57,735 bases of DNA from Symbiodinium natans. Taxonomy: Eukaryota > Sar > Dinophyceae > Suessiales > Symbiodiniaceae. The stretch's first letter is position 1, and each line of letters begins with the position of its first letter. Location: NCBI GenBank assembly GCA_905221605.1, contig CAJNDS010001114.1, positions 789,489-847,223 on the forward strand. Direction: 5' to 3'. Made by a program: the position numbers and the translations under genes. The notes beneath the pieces are model-generated. The model searched no databases. It saw only the letters and a program-made list of their open reading frames with translations, and was not told the DNA's origin. Shown one piece after another: positions 24,383 to 35,600 of the stretch.

Positions 24383-27300
24383 GCTCTCTTTCTCTCCCTG
24401 TTTCTCAGAACAGGTCACAAGACCAAGGGCTTCTGGCAGGTTAGGGGAGTGTTCTGACCTGGATCCAGCCGATCTTGTGCAGGCGGAACTGGCAGCTAAG
24501 CGGTGAGTTGTTAAGAGTTTGAGTGGGAGTTCTGCCGTCTTTTGGCTTATGTAGGAGGATCGTCAGGGCTTTTGATCTCTTCGGTTCTTTGCGGCCTTAA
24601 GACAGGGGATTGAGTCAGGACGAAGGCCGTCGAGAAGAAGTTTCCCACCAAGTTCTTCTATGCAGGCTGCTGCGGATGGCATGGCTTTTGACACGACCGG
24701 GTTCCATGTGCGACCGCTCAAGTAGCCCAAGCCCTAAACCGCCTCAACCGCCGTGCAGGCTGGATGGGCCCTGAGCGATACGCTCTGCTGGCCGGCTGCG
24801 ACTTCACCCTGCTGCCGTCCCGGTGCCCCAAGGGTTCTCGGAGTGGTTGCGGCTGGCGGTTCTCCCACAGTTCTCACGGGTCGGGAATTTCAGGTCTTTT
24901 GTCGCTTCGAAGCAATCCAGACAACTTGATCATGTCCATGAGGACCGCAAGCTTCAACACCCCTATCTGAGTACTATCTGAGCCGTAACGTAGGTCCTAC
25001 CATCCGATTTGCGTTTACTGGCGCAGCGGCTGTGGGAGGTCAGGGGACGATTTCCAGGTGCAGGGACCCCTGCGGCATTGATGTTCTGCACGGCAAAGTC
25101 CACCCAGAGGGGTGCGGCGAGCCTACTAGCTACCACTGCTATCCTAAGCGGCTGCGACGGGAGGCGCTAATGGCGAGCAGACACCGGATTACTGTGATGT
25201 TTTTCCTTTCCGCATGCGACATGCAGGTGAGCACGAGCTCCCAAGTGCGTTGAGGGGGAGTGTATGGTGTGGTCTGTGGAGGATAGACAACGGGCTTTAG
25301 GTTTAAATTCCCCTCGCTGCCCTGAGACATGTCAGTGCTACTCGTATCTCTTAGCACATGTCTGCGGGGATTGAAGCACCATTCCTCGTTGTGTCCAAGT
25401 TTTTGCTAAAGTTTAGCGGATGGCACCGGCAACCCTTAAACAACTTTAGAACCTTTCTAGTCCGGCAATCCGCCCCACCCAAAACCCCAACAAAAACCTG
25501 AGCCCGGAAGTATCCTGAGCCCTGAGACGCTACAGCAAGCCCTAAAACCCCAAGAGCCCTCATACCCTGGAAACCATACAGAACTGCCTGCCTTCGAATG
25601 CAGGTGGGAGCCTTGTGGCCTGGTGCAGATGGAGGTGCCAGACAGTTGTTTTGCTGCCGAACCTTTCAGCCACAGTTGCGCGCGATCTCACAAGCCCCTC
25701 AGCTGTATCCTCCAAACTAGGGCTCCCTGCGCCGGCTGTCCCCAAGATTTGAATCCCAAGCCCTGGACCATCCTTGGACCTTGAAGCCCTTGAAGCCTGA
25801 ACGCGTGTTGGTTTAGGCCTTAGGGCTTTAGGGTTTCGGGTTTCGGGTTTAGGGTTTAGGGTTTAGGGCTGCAGGCCATGCGCATGGGCACCTTGCCCAT
25901 CGTCGCCCCGACGGGTGGCCTGAAGGACACTGTTGAGGCGAGACAGGGCTGCAGGGTCAGTCGGGTGTGTGCCAGCAGATACAGGATGTTTCGGGCTCAG
26001 GGGATTCCAAACCTTGCTATCATCGCTCAAAAACGGTCCTTGACAGAACTTGCTGTTCTCCGAGCGGATTAGAGTTGCGCAGAGCTCTGGATGAGGTCTA
26101 AGTTTGGAGGTTGCAGGCAATGGGGGCTCAGGTTTTGATCGGATGCGGTGCTTGCCAGGATGGACTGAACGGAATCTGGACCGACAAGGAGATGTCCGTG
26201 GAGGCCGTCATTGACGAGGCTCGCGCACCCGCGCGCCTGCTCGGAAAACTTTGTGTACCCCAAACCCTATGCCACGGAAGCCAAGCGCGCGCTCTGAGTG
26301 CGCCCGCCCAAGCGCCCTCCCGCCGAAGCGCGCGTGCGCGCGTGCAAGCAAGCAAGCAAGGAGTCCGTGGAGTCCATCGCGAAGGCTCTGAAGCGCGCCT
26401 CGAAGCTCTTCGTCGAGGAGCCCTCGAAGGCTGGCTAAAGGGGGTTGAGCCCTCGGGGTTTCGAAGTGGCTCAGCAGCTGAAACCTGCACACAAGTTTCA
26501 AAAGGCTTTCAAGGGCTGAGGGTCTAAGCTTCCAAGGAATGAGTCGGAGGGCTTCAGGCTTTTGGAGTGTTATGGGTTCAGGCTTTCGAGGGGTTAAGGG
26601 TTCATGCTGGAGGTTTAGGGTGCAGAGGCTGTATCAGAGAATGCAAGCCCTAAATCATGTTGTTCTTTGTGGGGCATCCTCTTCGCTTCCGAGACTTTGG
26701 CAGGGTCTGCACTGGAGGGTTTAGGCAGGGTCTTGGGGTTCTGGTTAGGTTTAGGTTCTCTGAAATCGTCAGGTCAAGGCCATGACACGGGCAGCCATGG
26801 CCGCCTCTGCAGAGTTCACTTGGAGCAACGCTGCCCTTCAGTACGAGGCCGGTCTTCCCCTCTCTGTCACTCTGTCTTTCTCCCTGTCTTTCTCCCTCCC
26901 TCACTTACTCACTCTCTCTCTCTCTCTCTCCCTCTCTCTCCCCCTCTCTCCCTCTCTCTGTCTCTCTCTCTCTCTCTCTGTCCGTCTCTCTCTCTCTCTC
27001 TCTCCCTCTCTCTTCCTGTCTCCCAGTGCATGAAGGGAGTGAAGCTTGAATGCCCCCAAAGCCACGGGACTTGCAGCACTGCTGTATGGGGATGTATGGT
27101 TGGGCCACGTTGCTGCACGCAGAAGGGTTGCGGCTTGTCTTTCTTTGTCTTAAGCGTTGGCTTCGGGCTGGTTGAAACATTTTTACATATATAGATGCAA
27201 AGAAAACGCAACACTTGAACCCTAAATCCTCAACCCGAAACCGTGGTCAAGGCCATCTTCGAGGAGCTGGGCGTCAAGGACGCATGGCTCGGCACCAATG

Positions 27301-27758
27301 GCTTCGGCTGTGTGTGGCGTGGGGGCACATCTACGTGTGGGTTCATGTCTTGAAGTAGGAGAAGGTTGAAGGATTGGTCGTGGGGTGTTTTCGTAGGGGT
27401 CGTTGCTTGTAAGTAAACCTCTCGATGCGGTGATACGGTCCAAAGCTTCGGGTGCAGTTCAAAAGCTCCTGAAGTGAGCAGGAAGACTGGCAGGTGTAAG
27501 TCTCCAAGCCTCCAGTTTTACCCGTTTTGCCCCCCTGAACCCTCTTTGCTCTCGGAGGACACGTTGAAGGGAGGCCTTGCGACTGTCACTCTGGAGATGG
27601 ACAAGCAGGCGTGTGCTTTCTGGGATGTTTTGGCATTCGGCTTTCAAAAACCTTCGAAGCCCGAGCTTTAGAGCGGCCTCTACAGTCATGCATGCGCTTG
27701 AGCCCGAAACGCCATCGAGGCATGCAACAACATGGTCGAAAACATCCCCGAAAGCAAC
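15890..27758 (+). CDS. Starch synthase (GT5 family), tandem copy 2, intron-rich gene
   Basis: Paralogue of the gene at 1553 with the same exon-intron structure and the same GT5 landmarks: KTGGL split over the exons at 19251 and 19505, then [14 protein letters not shown], the CFIGRLDAQKG region, EPCGL and APTGGLKD. Every catalytic-domain exon traced in copy 1 is present and open here. Protein differences seen are few: one alanine fewer in exon 12, E to Q in exon 8, R to L in exon 20 (GGAVRGAR against GGAVLGAR), V to L in exon 40, and A to V plus Q to E in exon 41. Several donor sites differ: GC at 17090 and 21468 where copy 1 has GT. Both copies are therefore probably functional, and the duplication is fairly recent. 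Confidence 0.88.
19251..22447 (+). CDS. Copy 2 exons 15-24: GT5 N-terminal lobe
   Basis: Exons: 19251-19297, 19505-19582, 19664-19767, 19982-20074, 21080-21118, 21412-21467, 21619 to about 21690, 22025-22074, 22167-22255 and 22400-22447. The product segments are the same as in copy 1. The intron 20075-21079 is 1005 bases long against 486 in copy 1, because of a G-rich insertion. The donor after 21467 is GC, where copy 1 has GT. Confidence 0.83.
20430..21000. repeat. Copy 2-specific insertion with G-rich tract
   Basis: Compared with the equivalent intron of copy 1, about 570 bases are added here. It contains two copies of CCAGGGCAGTTCACGAAT, 53 bases apart (20503-20520 and 20556-20573), then about 100 bases of almost pure G with occasional T and A (about 20608-20705). 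The G tract has strong quadruplex potential and may be a sequencing-difficult region. Confidence 0.75.
22802..26847 (+). CDS. Copy 2 exons 25-38: GT5 C-terminal lobe
   Basis: Exons: 22802-22855, 22978-23020, 23082-23167, 23328-23363, 23618-23682, 23776-23833, 24153-24203, 24626-24665, 24759-24822, 25604-25634, 25875-25937, 26159-26218, 26361-26429 and 26773-26847. All are open and nearly identical to copy 1. The intron before 24153 has a longer CCCTAAA run than copy 1, and the intron before 25875 ends in a TTTAGGG run that copy 1 lacks. Confidence 0.85.
24343..24410 (+). repeat. CT-rich tract in copy 2 intron
   Basis: TCTCTC-rich run in the intron after the exon at 24153. Copy 1 has a short equivalent near 10423-10445. 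Confidence 0.8.
26860..27025 (+). repeat. CT-rich tract in intron 38 of copy 2
   Basis: Counterpart of the tract at 12783-12940, again starting close to the GC donor at 26848. Interruptions differ from copy 1, so the tract evolves quickly while its place is kept. Confidence 0.9.
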
Positions 27759-28990
27759 GCACGAGACGGTTGAAGTTTGCCTAGCGCCAAGCCCTGACCA
27801 GGTGTGCTAAGCCGCCATGGCTCGTACGCTGCCCCAGGAGGGCTTTGCAGCTGGGCACCGGGTGATTGTTTAGGCTCAGGGCTGCATGGAGCGATGTTGT
27901 GGTTTCCAAATTCCGAAGCATTCAGCGTTTCGAGTTCAGTGTGGAGAGTTTATAGGGGGTGTGTGGGGCTTGATGTACACTTTGTGTAAATTGAGTATGT
28001 GGCCACTGGGTCCTGAGAACGTCTTGAACGATCTTCAGCGATTTGCACGAGCCCCTTTCGTTTAGGTAAGCTGGGTCTCGGTGTCAAGGCGTAGGTGGCG
28101 GCTAATATTGTTTTCACGTCCTCAGGAGCGGAATGCTGAACGCTGTATCATGACCTGCGCACAGGAACATGGAAACCCAACCAAACACCCCGGCCTAAAT
28201 CGTCACAGTGATCCTAAGCTCCGAAGCGTCAACGCTGAGCCTTCTCGCCCGTCGAGATTTGCACCGAGGTCGTGCAGGTCTCACCGACTCGCATTAAATT
28301 ATTTAAATTCGTGTTTTCCACATCCAGTTTTCCTGATTTCGTTTCGATGTGCGGGCCACCAGGGCTTGCAACCGGCGCTGGTGGAGGCAGATCCTCTACA
28401 AGCAGTTGATTTAGGCCTTTGAGTTCAGGGACAGCGTGTGTGCGACTATCGTGGCCAAGCCCCCTGTGCAATTGCCGGCGCTCGCTTTAATGGAGGGCTT
28501 GCTGAACAATTGTGTTTGGCTGCCCCTGCTTTTCACCAGTTTTCTGTGGCTCACGCCAACTCAGTTGGATGAGCCTCTCAACTCCCCAAAGAGCCCAATA
28601 CTCCTTGATTAAGGAATATACCTTAAACCATATTAAGGATCCCTACATTTTGGGCTCTTTGGGTCCCCCGCATGCTTTGCACCGGGCATCGTGATGGCAG
28701 CAGAGGATGAACCTCTGCTGCCATGGCGAGGCGCAATCAGGACCAGGGACCGCCCCAAGCTTTACGACAGCCTTCGGATCTTCCAGATTTCTACTAGCAG
28801 CTCCTTAATCAGGGAGTATAGAACCCCCCTACTCAAACATCCCTATGAAGGGGTGTCAGTCTAGGGGGGAGCATCCCGAAGACAGACCCTCAACCCGAAA
28901 CCTGGTCACGGAGCGCGTGCTGCGCTTCGGGCGGCCGGTGTTTTTTTGGGGGGCCACGACAGGCATCCCTGACTTCCGGGAAACCCCGGC
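27252..28990 (+). CDS. Copy 2 C-terminal tail exons and conserved 3' blocks
   Basis: Exons 27252-27281, 27558-27608 and 27720-27758 correspond to the three tail exons of copy 1 and stay in frame (the last reads [13 protein letters not shown]). Conserved non-assigned blocks follow to about 28990, interrupted by two palindromic segments (28585-28663 and about 28801-28877) that copy 1 lacks. The stop codon was not located. Confidence 0.5.
28585..28663. mobile_element. Short palindromic element in unit 2
   Basis: A 79-base segment bounded by a perfect 14-base inverted repeat, CCCAAAGAGCCCAA and TTGGGCTCTTTGGG. The equivalent place in copy 1 (around 14430-14445) lacks it, so it looks like an insertion after the duplication, or a loss from copy 1. 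It is too small to encode a protein; a MITE- or introner-like element is possible. Confidence 0.6.
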
Positions 28991-29012
28991 TAATCTCCAC
29001 AAAGAGGAAGTG

Positions 29013-29078
29013 GCGTAGAGGGTTTAGGGTTTAGGGTTTAGGGCTTAGGGCTTAGGGTTTAGGGTTTAGGGTTTAGGG
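29013..29078 (+). repeat. TTTAGGG-type array at the end of unit 2
   Basis: About eight heptamers, TTTAGGG with some CTTAGGG variants. It begins right where homology between the two tandem units ends. Confidence 0.9.
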
Positions 29079-29887
29079 CTACTTGGAGGTTCATGGGTGC
29101 TGGGCCTGCAGTTTTAGGCTTTGGGGGGTGGGGGTGGGGGTGGGGGTGGGGGTGAGATTAGACCGTTTCTGGTCTGTGTGCTCAAGTGTCTTTTACTGGG
29201 AGCAAGCTAGGTTCCACGCATGCCGTGTTGTCTGAGCTCAGCAGAGTACTGGCTCTAAGATTAGGAAACGACTTAGTTTCTTAAATTCCGCATCCTGCAC
29301 TCAACAACCTTATTTCGACCCACCTTTTTGGAAGTGGGGGGGGGGTTAACTTTACGCTTGTTTAGGAAAGTGTAGGGTGTAGGACATGCAGCTGAGGTTC
29401 AAAAATGTTTAACATAAAAGGATTCTACATGACAATCTCCGAACCCAAAGCCGTGTTTTACATTCGACACGTGGATGCTCCATTGTAGCGTTGCAGTGCC
29501 TAGAAAAACCTGACCACTACATCAGATCAGCCTCCCCAACAGGAAGCCCTGTAATCGCAACAAGGGGATAAGCCCTGAAGCCAAAGCCGTCACTGTTGTG
29601 CAAAGAAATACTACTGGGTAGCGAGGACAGAGAGGATCAAGCCGTACAAATTGCTGCCTTTCCCTTGTCACGTCAGTGTCGATTTTCGCCCGTCAGCGTT
29701 TGTGTATTCAGAGGCTGTCGACGGCAATTTTCAGGTAGGGGCTCGCGAACAGGCAGGACGTGGTAGATAATCTGTATCAAACACCCTGGTTTTTCAAAAG
29801 GCCCCGGAGACAAAGATCAACTCCGAAAACACTTTAGCCCTAATTAAGATACGCAGATTTGATTTCTTTTTTGCTTCACCCTCACAT
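29079..29887. other. Intergenic stretch before the PetC region
   Basis: It contains a GGGGGT repeat near 29126-29152 and otherwise no recognised exon, RNA gene or repeat. It could include the end of starch synthase copy 2 transcription and the upstream region of the next gene. Confidence 0.4.
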
Positions 29888-29966
29888 GTAGGGTCTAGGG
29901 GTTTAGGGGTTTAGGGTTTCGGGTTTAGGGTTTCGGGTTACGCGTTTCGGGTTTCGGGTTTAGGGG
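29888..29966 (+). repeat. TTTAGGG / TTTCGGG array before the PetC start
   Basis: About ten degenerate heptamers (GGGTTTAG, GGGTTTCG) ending about 15 bases before the ATG at 29982. Confidence 0.85.
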
Positions 29967-29981
29967 CCCTTTTGGGTTGCC

Positions 29982-30047
29982 ATGGCCCGGGGGCAGAAGC
30001 TGCTGCTCGCTGCCTGCGGTGCGCTCCTGGTGTCACCGATCCTGGAG
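29982..30047 (+). CDS. Probable PetC exon 1: signal peptide
   Basis: Starts with ATG and reads MARGQKLLLAACGALLVSP, then ILE: a short basic start followed by a hydrophobic stretch, a typical signal peptide. It ends at a GC donor (GAG|GCTCCC), matching the splice style of the window. TTTAGGG arrays flank it on both sides. Assignment to PetC rests on position and on the expected bipartite plastid targeting. It might belong to another gene. Confidence 0.55.
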
Positions 30048-32664
30048 GCTCCCGGGACGATCCCAGGGCCTGTTTGGGTTTAGGGTTTAGGGTTTAGGGT
30101 TTAGGGTTTAGGGTTTAGGGTAAGGGTTTAGGGCTTAGGGCTTAGGGCTTTAGGGGCTTAGGGTTTAGGGTTTATAGGGCGTTTCAATTGCGGGCGCTGG
30201 TGCGAAAAGCACCCAGGCAGGCGCCCCGACTCGTTGGGTCCCACGGTCGCTTGTGCTCCACCCTCACCTTGACCTTTCATGGTTTCGGGTTGCCTTGCTT
30301 TCTGATCGTGCTCAGGTATATTAGTCTTGTGGACTCTGGCGCCCTAGCATCCTGGTGAAGCCCCTCCTGAAAGACCTCGGGTTTCCAACAGTTTGGGAGT
30401 TTGCTGAAGGTGAATAAATTGGCAGGAGGCCCTGCCACGTGTCTGGAAGACTTCGGTCTTGGCCCGTTTGGCGTTGCGAGGGATGATGCACATCATTCCA
30501 GGCCTTCGTGTGGCTTCCAAAACGCCCCAGAGTTGTCTGGGAGGCTGGGAGGCCTCTGCCGAGACGCCTGAAATGAGGGTCCTGGGCTGCCGGTCCTGCG
30601 GACGGTCCCAGCACCCTCCTGAGTCCCCTATCTCTGGGAGCTTAGGAGGTTCACCCGCCCTGGATGGCTTGGGAGTACCCTGCTCCAGGAAACACGGCCC
30701 CCTTCGACAAGAAAGCCCCCCCCCCCTTACCTAGGTTTGGGATGCTGCTGTGTGTAAAAACACATGTACAATGTATGCCTAGGCGCAAATACAAAGTTTG
30801 GAAGCATCTGCACGCAACTCTGGCATGTCACGGGAATCCCGAACAGGGCCCGGAACAAAAAGGGAACATGTTCAAATGTATACGTGGAGCTTGGCTAAAT
30901 GATGCTCTTCATCATAAAGACTTGAAAAAGACGTATAAAGACGTCCTTGAGCTACACAAAGCATAATTCCAAATGCAATCAGGCAGTCCACGGCTTTCCA
31001 AGCTTCTGCATGGCATGACAGCACCGAAACCAAGCCAAAATCAAACTAAAAAGACGGCCACCGACAATGCACTTGGCAGTGGCTTCCCCTCGTGCTGATG
31101 TCTGGGGGCTCATGGATTCTGATTTGCGCAGGAAGGAACGAACTGAAAACTTTGGAAACATTTCGTGCAATCCCAAAACGGGCCTGGAAGTAGGAGGAAC
31201 GTGCCCAAATTCATGTTCAGATACAACGGGCGCCTGCGTTCTACAGACACCCTGGCCCTTACAGCCGCTGGGGCCTTAGACAACAGACCTCAGCCTTTTT
31301 CAGCAGACGATGGCCACGGCATCCAAGGTGAATCACGGCATCCAAGGTGGGTCCCACAAACTCAGGCGGTCATCATAACATCCAGGGTCTGCTCAGTTCA
31401 GGAGACAAGTCGGAGACAGATGAGGCCAACGGGCATCACAGCATCCAGGTCGGAGGCAGATTCAACCTCATTCGAGGGCGACCTGACGGATATTCGGCCG
31501 CAGCTGTCGCCGGCTTCGGTGCGTTCGCCCTGCTCGACGGCCCTGGGTGTGGGTCGACTTGCGCCATAGAGGTCGAAGGACTCATTCAGTTTAGGGTTCA
31601 GGGTTTAGAGGGTGTTTTGGGTTTAGGGATGCTTGGGGCTTCCGGAGCGGGGGGGGGGTTTGACCGTTGAGTGTTTGGGGACGTGCGTGAAGGGTTGTTT
31701 AGGGTTAAGGTTATCCGGCGTTTTGATCGTTGAGCGCTTAGGGACGTGGTAAGGAGTTTCCGGAGTTTCTAACGACACCCAGGTGTCTGATCGTTGGGGT
31801 TTTGGCTTAAAAATCCCATGCTGTTTACGATATCTTCATTCTAATGGTGTGTCATTTATATTTCTTTTATATTTCTTCATCTTGGAACAGCTAAATCTTA
31901 TGCTTTATATTTTATCATACAAGCACTTGGTTTTTTGGAATTATTATTTACTTTTTCTTAATGGGAACACCATGTATGGGTTGGGTTATGCTTTACAATT
32001 CGAAGGTTTGCGTTGTTGCCCTGACTACCATTGGCTAGTGAATTCTTGGAGTTCCACGACAGCAGATTCACGTGGCCTGGATTTAGTAAGTTCCCAATAT
32101 GCGAGACTTGTTCAAAGTGTCTTTTGTTGCTGTTGGCCTTGAAAAAGCATCGCCTTATGAAGAATATATCAAATCAACCAGTGATGGAAGACTGGCTCCT
32201 GCAGGTTTTGTTTTTGGTATGGTTTCGGTGTTCATGAAGCACCGACCTGTTCGCGCATGATTTTCGAGCCCCTGAGATTCGAATGCGTTCAGGCTACAAG
32301 AATGCAAAAATGTTTTTTTCGGCTTTCCGCGAAATGCCGAAATTATGTACGGGTTTTTGAGTCTGTTCCGACACATGTAAATGAAAAGAATCTCTGAACC
32401 CCAGACTTCAGCACGAGGGAAACTTGCCAAATGCATTCGTAGGGTGCCGAAAAGTGCACATGGCATGCCTGGGGATGCTGCTTTGGCCCTAAACTCTACA
32501 CCCTAAACTCTGAACCCTAGTTCTTGAAATTTTGGTTTTGGTATGGAAGACCGCAGACTGCCCGAACATTTAGGCGCGCCCCTTGTTTTTGTGATTCCTG
32601 CAAATTCCCGATGTTGTGAAATTTACGTGTGTGTATATATATATAATATACATATGTGTAAAAA

Positions 32665-32695
<31 letters not shown>

Positions 32696-35600
32696 TGGAG
32701 AATATTGCAGAATTCATGAACCCGATCAACTCCAGACTTTCATCAAGAGGGAAACCGTTGCCAAATGCATTTTGGGATTTCGGGTCAAGATTTTTTCAAA
32801 CTCTCTTCAGTCCATTTGGACCCACAAGGATTTGGTGGACATCGGCTTTGGGTATGCTTTGGGTCTTCCAAGCCCTAGGTTCTGCCCCTCAACCCAAGAT
32901 GTGAAGGTCTCATTTGCAGCGCCGAAGTCGCTCGGCACAGACTCTGCAAACCTCCACTGGAAGCCTCGCAACCTCTTCTGCGCTCTACCTACCTACAACC
33001 CTCAAGCCCAAGCCGTGTGCTAATTGCATTTTGAACCGTCTTTACCAGGCTTAGGGTTTTGGGGATTTAGGGTTTTCGGGTTTAGTGACATCAGAAGCCA
33101 AATCTAATCCTCCAGCTTCGGCCCGGGATGCTCCAGTGCTAAGCCTGGCAGAGCCGCAGTTCAAAGACATCGCAGAAACCTGAGCCCTAGGCCCGAAATC
33201 CCAAGTCTCTAAGCCTCCTAAACCAGCCTTTCAAGATTCAAGACGCAAGCTAAACCCTCTTGCCTCCTTAAATCTCCAAGCCTAAGCCCTAAACAACCCC
33301 TAAACAACCCCTAAACCCCTAAATAATCGTACAAGACGCAAAATTCCCAAACCCCGAAGTCCTAACTCTTGGAGAGACCCGCATGGCTCAGGAGGGATGT
33401 GCTGTCGCGACCCGCTTCTAGCAGCCTCCTCCCCAGTGCGTCAAACAAGGAGCCGACTTTTGTTGGGGGTTCAATTCAACCCTAAACCCTAAAGCCTAAA
33501 CCCTAAACCCAAAACCCAAAACCCAGAGATTGGGGGGCCGGCGTGTGGCCCCTTTGGTTGCGCCGCGCTACAAGTTGTCGGTGTGGGGGTTTCGGGGATG
33601 AGGGTGTCATGCTTCGTGCTGGAGATTTTGGCTTCTGGGCTTCGACGACTTCACGTCTCACAGGTGCAAGGCCAGAACTCTGCGGATGAGAGTGTAGAGT
33701 TTAGCGTTTAGGGTGAAGGTCTGAGGTTTAGCGCTAAGTGGGTTTTGGGGGCTGGGCCCGAAAGAAGTAAAGCCAACAGACTGGACTTGTCATGGAATCT
33801 CTGACTGCTGAGAGAGAGTCGCAGTGGCATGCCAGAGGATCCTCAATCCTAGCCTCCTGACGTCTGGGCAGGGCCTTGGCGCACGGCCCTGCGTGGCATC
33901 TGCACCCGAAACTCTCCAAATCGATTTAGACCCGAAGCCTAAATCCCATGGAGCTTAGGTGCCGACGCGACACGGCCATCTAACCGCAGTGGCAGGCTGC
34001 CTGCAGGGTTCTTGAGTTCTTAGTTTAGTGCTTGTAAGCCTGGGAACCTACAACCCCAAACCGGTTCATCTAAGTCTTGAGGGCGCAGTTCCCGAAGCTT
34101 TGAATGCTGCGAAGGATTCACATGAGGGTTTGAGCTCCGAGGGGGGGCGTTGGCCTGATCAGCCCGCCCACCCAAAACTACTGCCCTTTGACGACTCCCA
34201 GCTGCAGCACTTACCCATACGCCCCTCCCCCCTTAAGCTCCTCACCAGTCTGCCGCCCGCCTCTGAACTTCCAAGTGCATACGGGAGCCGCACAAGTCCT
34301 CGTAACGACCCTCCAAACCTGGACTGAGGCGGTCGTTTGCCGGGGCGCTGCCCCTGGCCCTTGCCCCGCGCCTACCAACATAGCTGCATGCATAGGGAAG
34401 GTCACACAGGTTCACAGTGCAGGGTATGGCTTGGGGTTCAGGGTTGTCAAAATTTTGGGTTTGAGCTTGAGGCCGTGTGGCTCTGGTCTAGGACAGGTCG
34501 GGCAGTATGGGCACATCTGGCAGCTGGTCTGTGCAAACAACTGGCCAACCACCCCATAAACATTCGGACTCTCGCAGCCGCGCCATCACCGGAACCTAGG
34601 GGCAGCGCATGGGGCTTGCTCAGTCATTCCCGGATCCCAATCCTGGCCCAAATGCCCGCAACGCCGAGGTGACGACCCTTCTTGTATGGCAGAAGGCTGT
34701 GGGGAATAAACTAATAAACCTCGAGTCCAATACCCCGCGCGCCAAAGTCCTCATGGCCGAGCAATTCGCAAATCGACTTTAGGGTTTATGATTCAAGCTT
34801 CAGGGTAACCTCCATTTGGGTGGCACAAGCCAGGTTTTCCTTGTGCAAGTTGAAGTGCCCCAATTGTCTTGTCTTGGGAGATGGTCGGGATCGGACCCCA
34901 ATGACCCCAATGTCCTTTCGTCCAGGCATTTCACAGGAGACTCTGCAGCACCCTCTTTAACCCGAGGTCCTCTCCGGAGCTCGGGGCTCTGAGGCTTCAG
35001 GGTTGAGGGTTTAGTTAGGGTTCAGGGTTTAGGGCTTAGGGGGTTTAGGGTTTAGGATGGTTTAGGCTCTCGGGTTTAGGGTAAATGCCTCATCGTTGTA
35101 GGACCCGCAGGCTCGTTGAGTTCGGCCACCGACGTCCCTAAGCTCAAATGACAGCAGGCCCTAAACCTAGGATCCGCCCAAGCCTTTTTAACCACAAGAT
35201 CTTAAGACCCTAAATCGAAAGGGAATGGCGCCTGCATGCAGGAGCCCCAGCGATTGCAACCGGTTTTCTTGTTGAGGTTTTACTTTCGCATGCTGCGTGC
35301 TTGTTATTCTTGAGGGGGCCGAGTGGCCCAGTGTTGCTGCAGGTTGTGGTGGATTTTGATGACCATCGGGGCTTCACACTTTTTAGTTTTGGAAACAAAG
35401 GGTGTTTGGGGATTGAAGGGTTTAGGGATTCTGGGCGGCGACACATTTTCAGATGCTGTGGTACTCTCAGTGTGCAGTCCTCTCCTATTATTCCTGGGAA
35501 GGCCAGGTGCTGTAGGCCTGTACTTTTTCTAGACATGGAGGCCGTGGACACACGTTGCGGGGGTGCTCTGGAACCCGCAGCCCCACACCCCAGTACAGCC

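Larger units (their letters stand above)
15166..28990 (+). repeat. Tandem unit 2 (starch synthase locus copy 2)
   Basis: Second direct copy of the unit of about 14 kb. Exons are nearly identical to those of unit 1. Introns differ by many insertions and deletions, the largest being about 570 bases in the intron before 21080 and a few hundred bases near 28585-28900. The right edge runs into a TTTAGGG array at 29013. Confidence 0.85.

Noticed and set aside
28838-28873. Second hairpin after the 28585 element
   Set aside because: The inverted repeat (CCCCCCTA and TAGGGGGG) is only eight bases, too little to call an element on its own.
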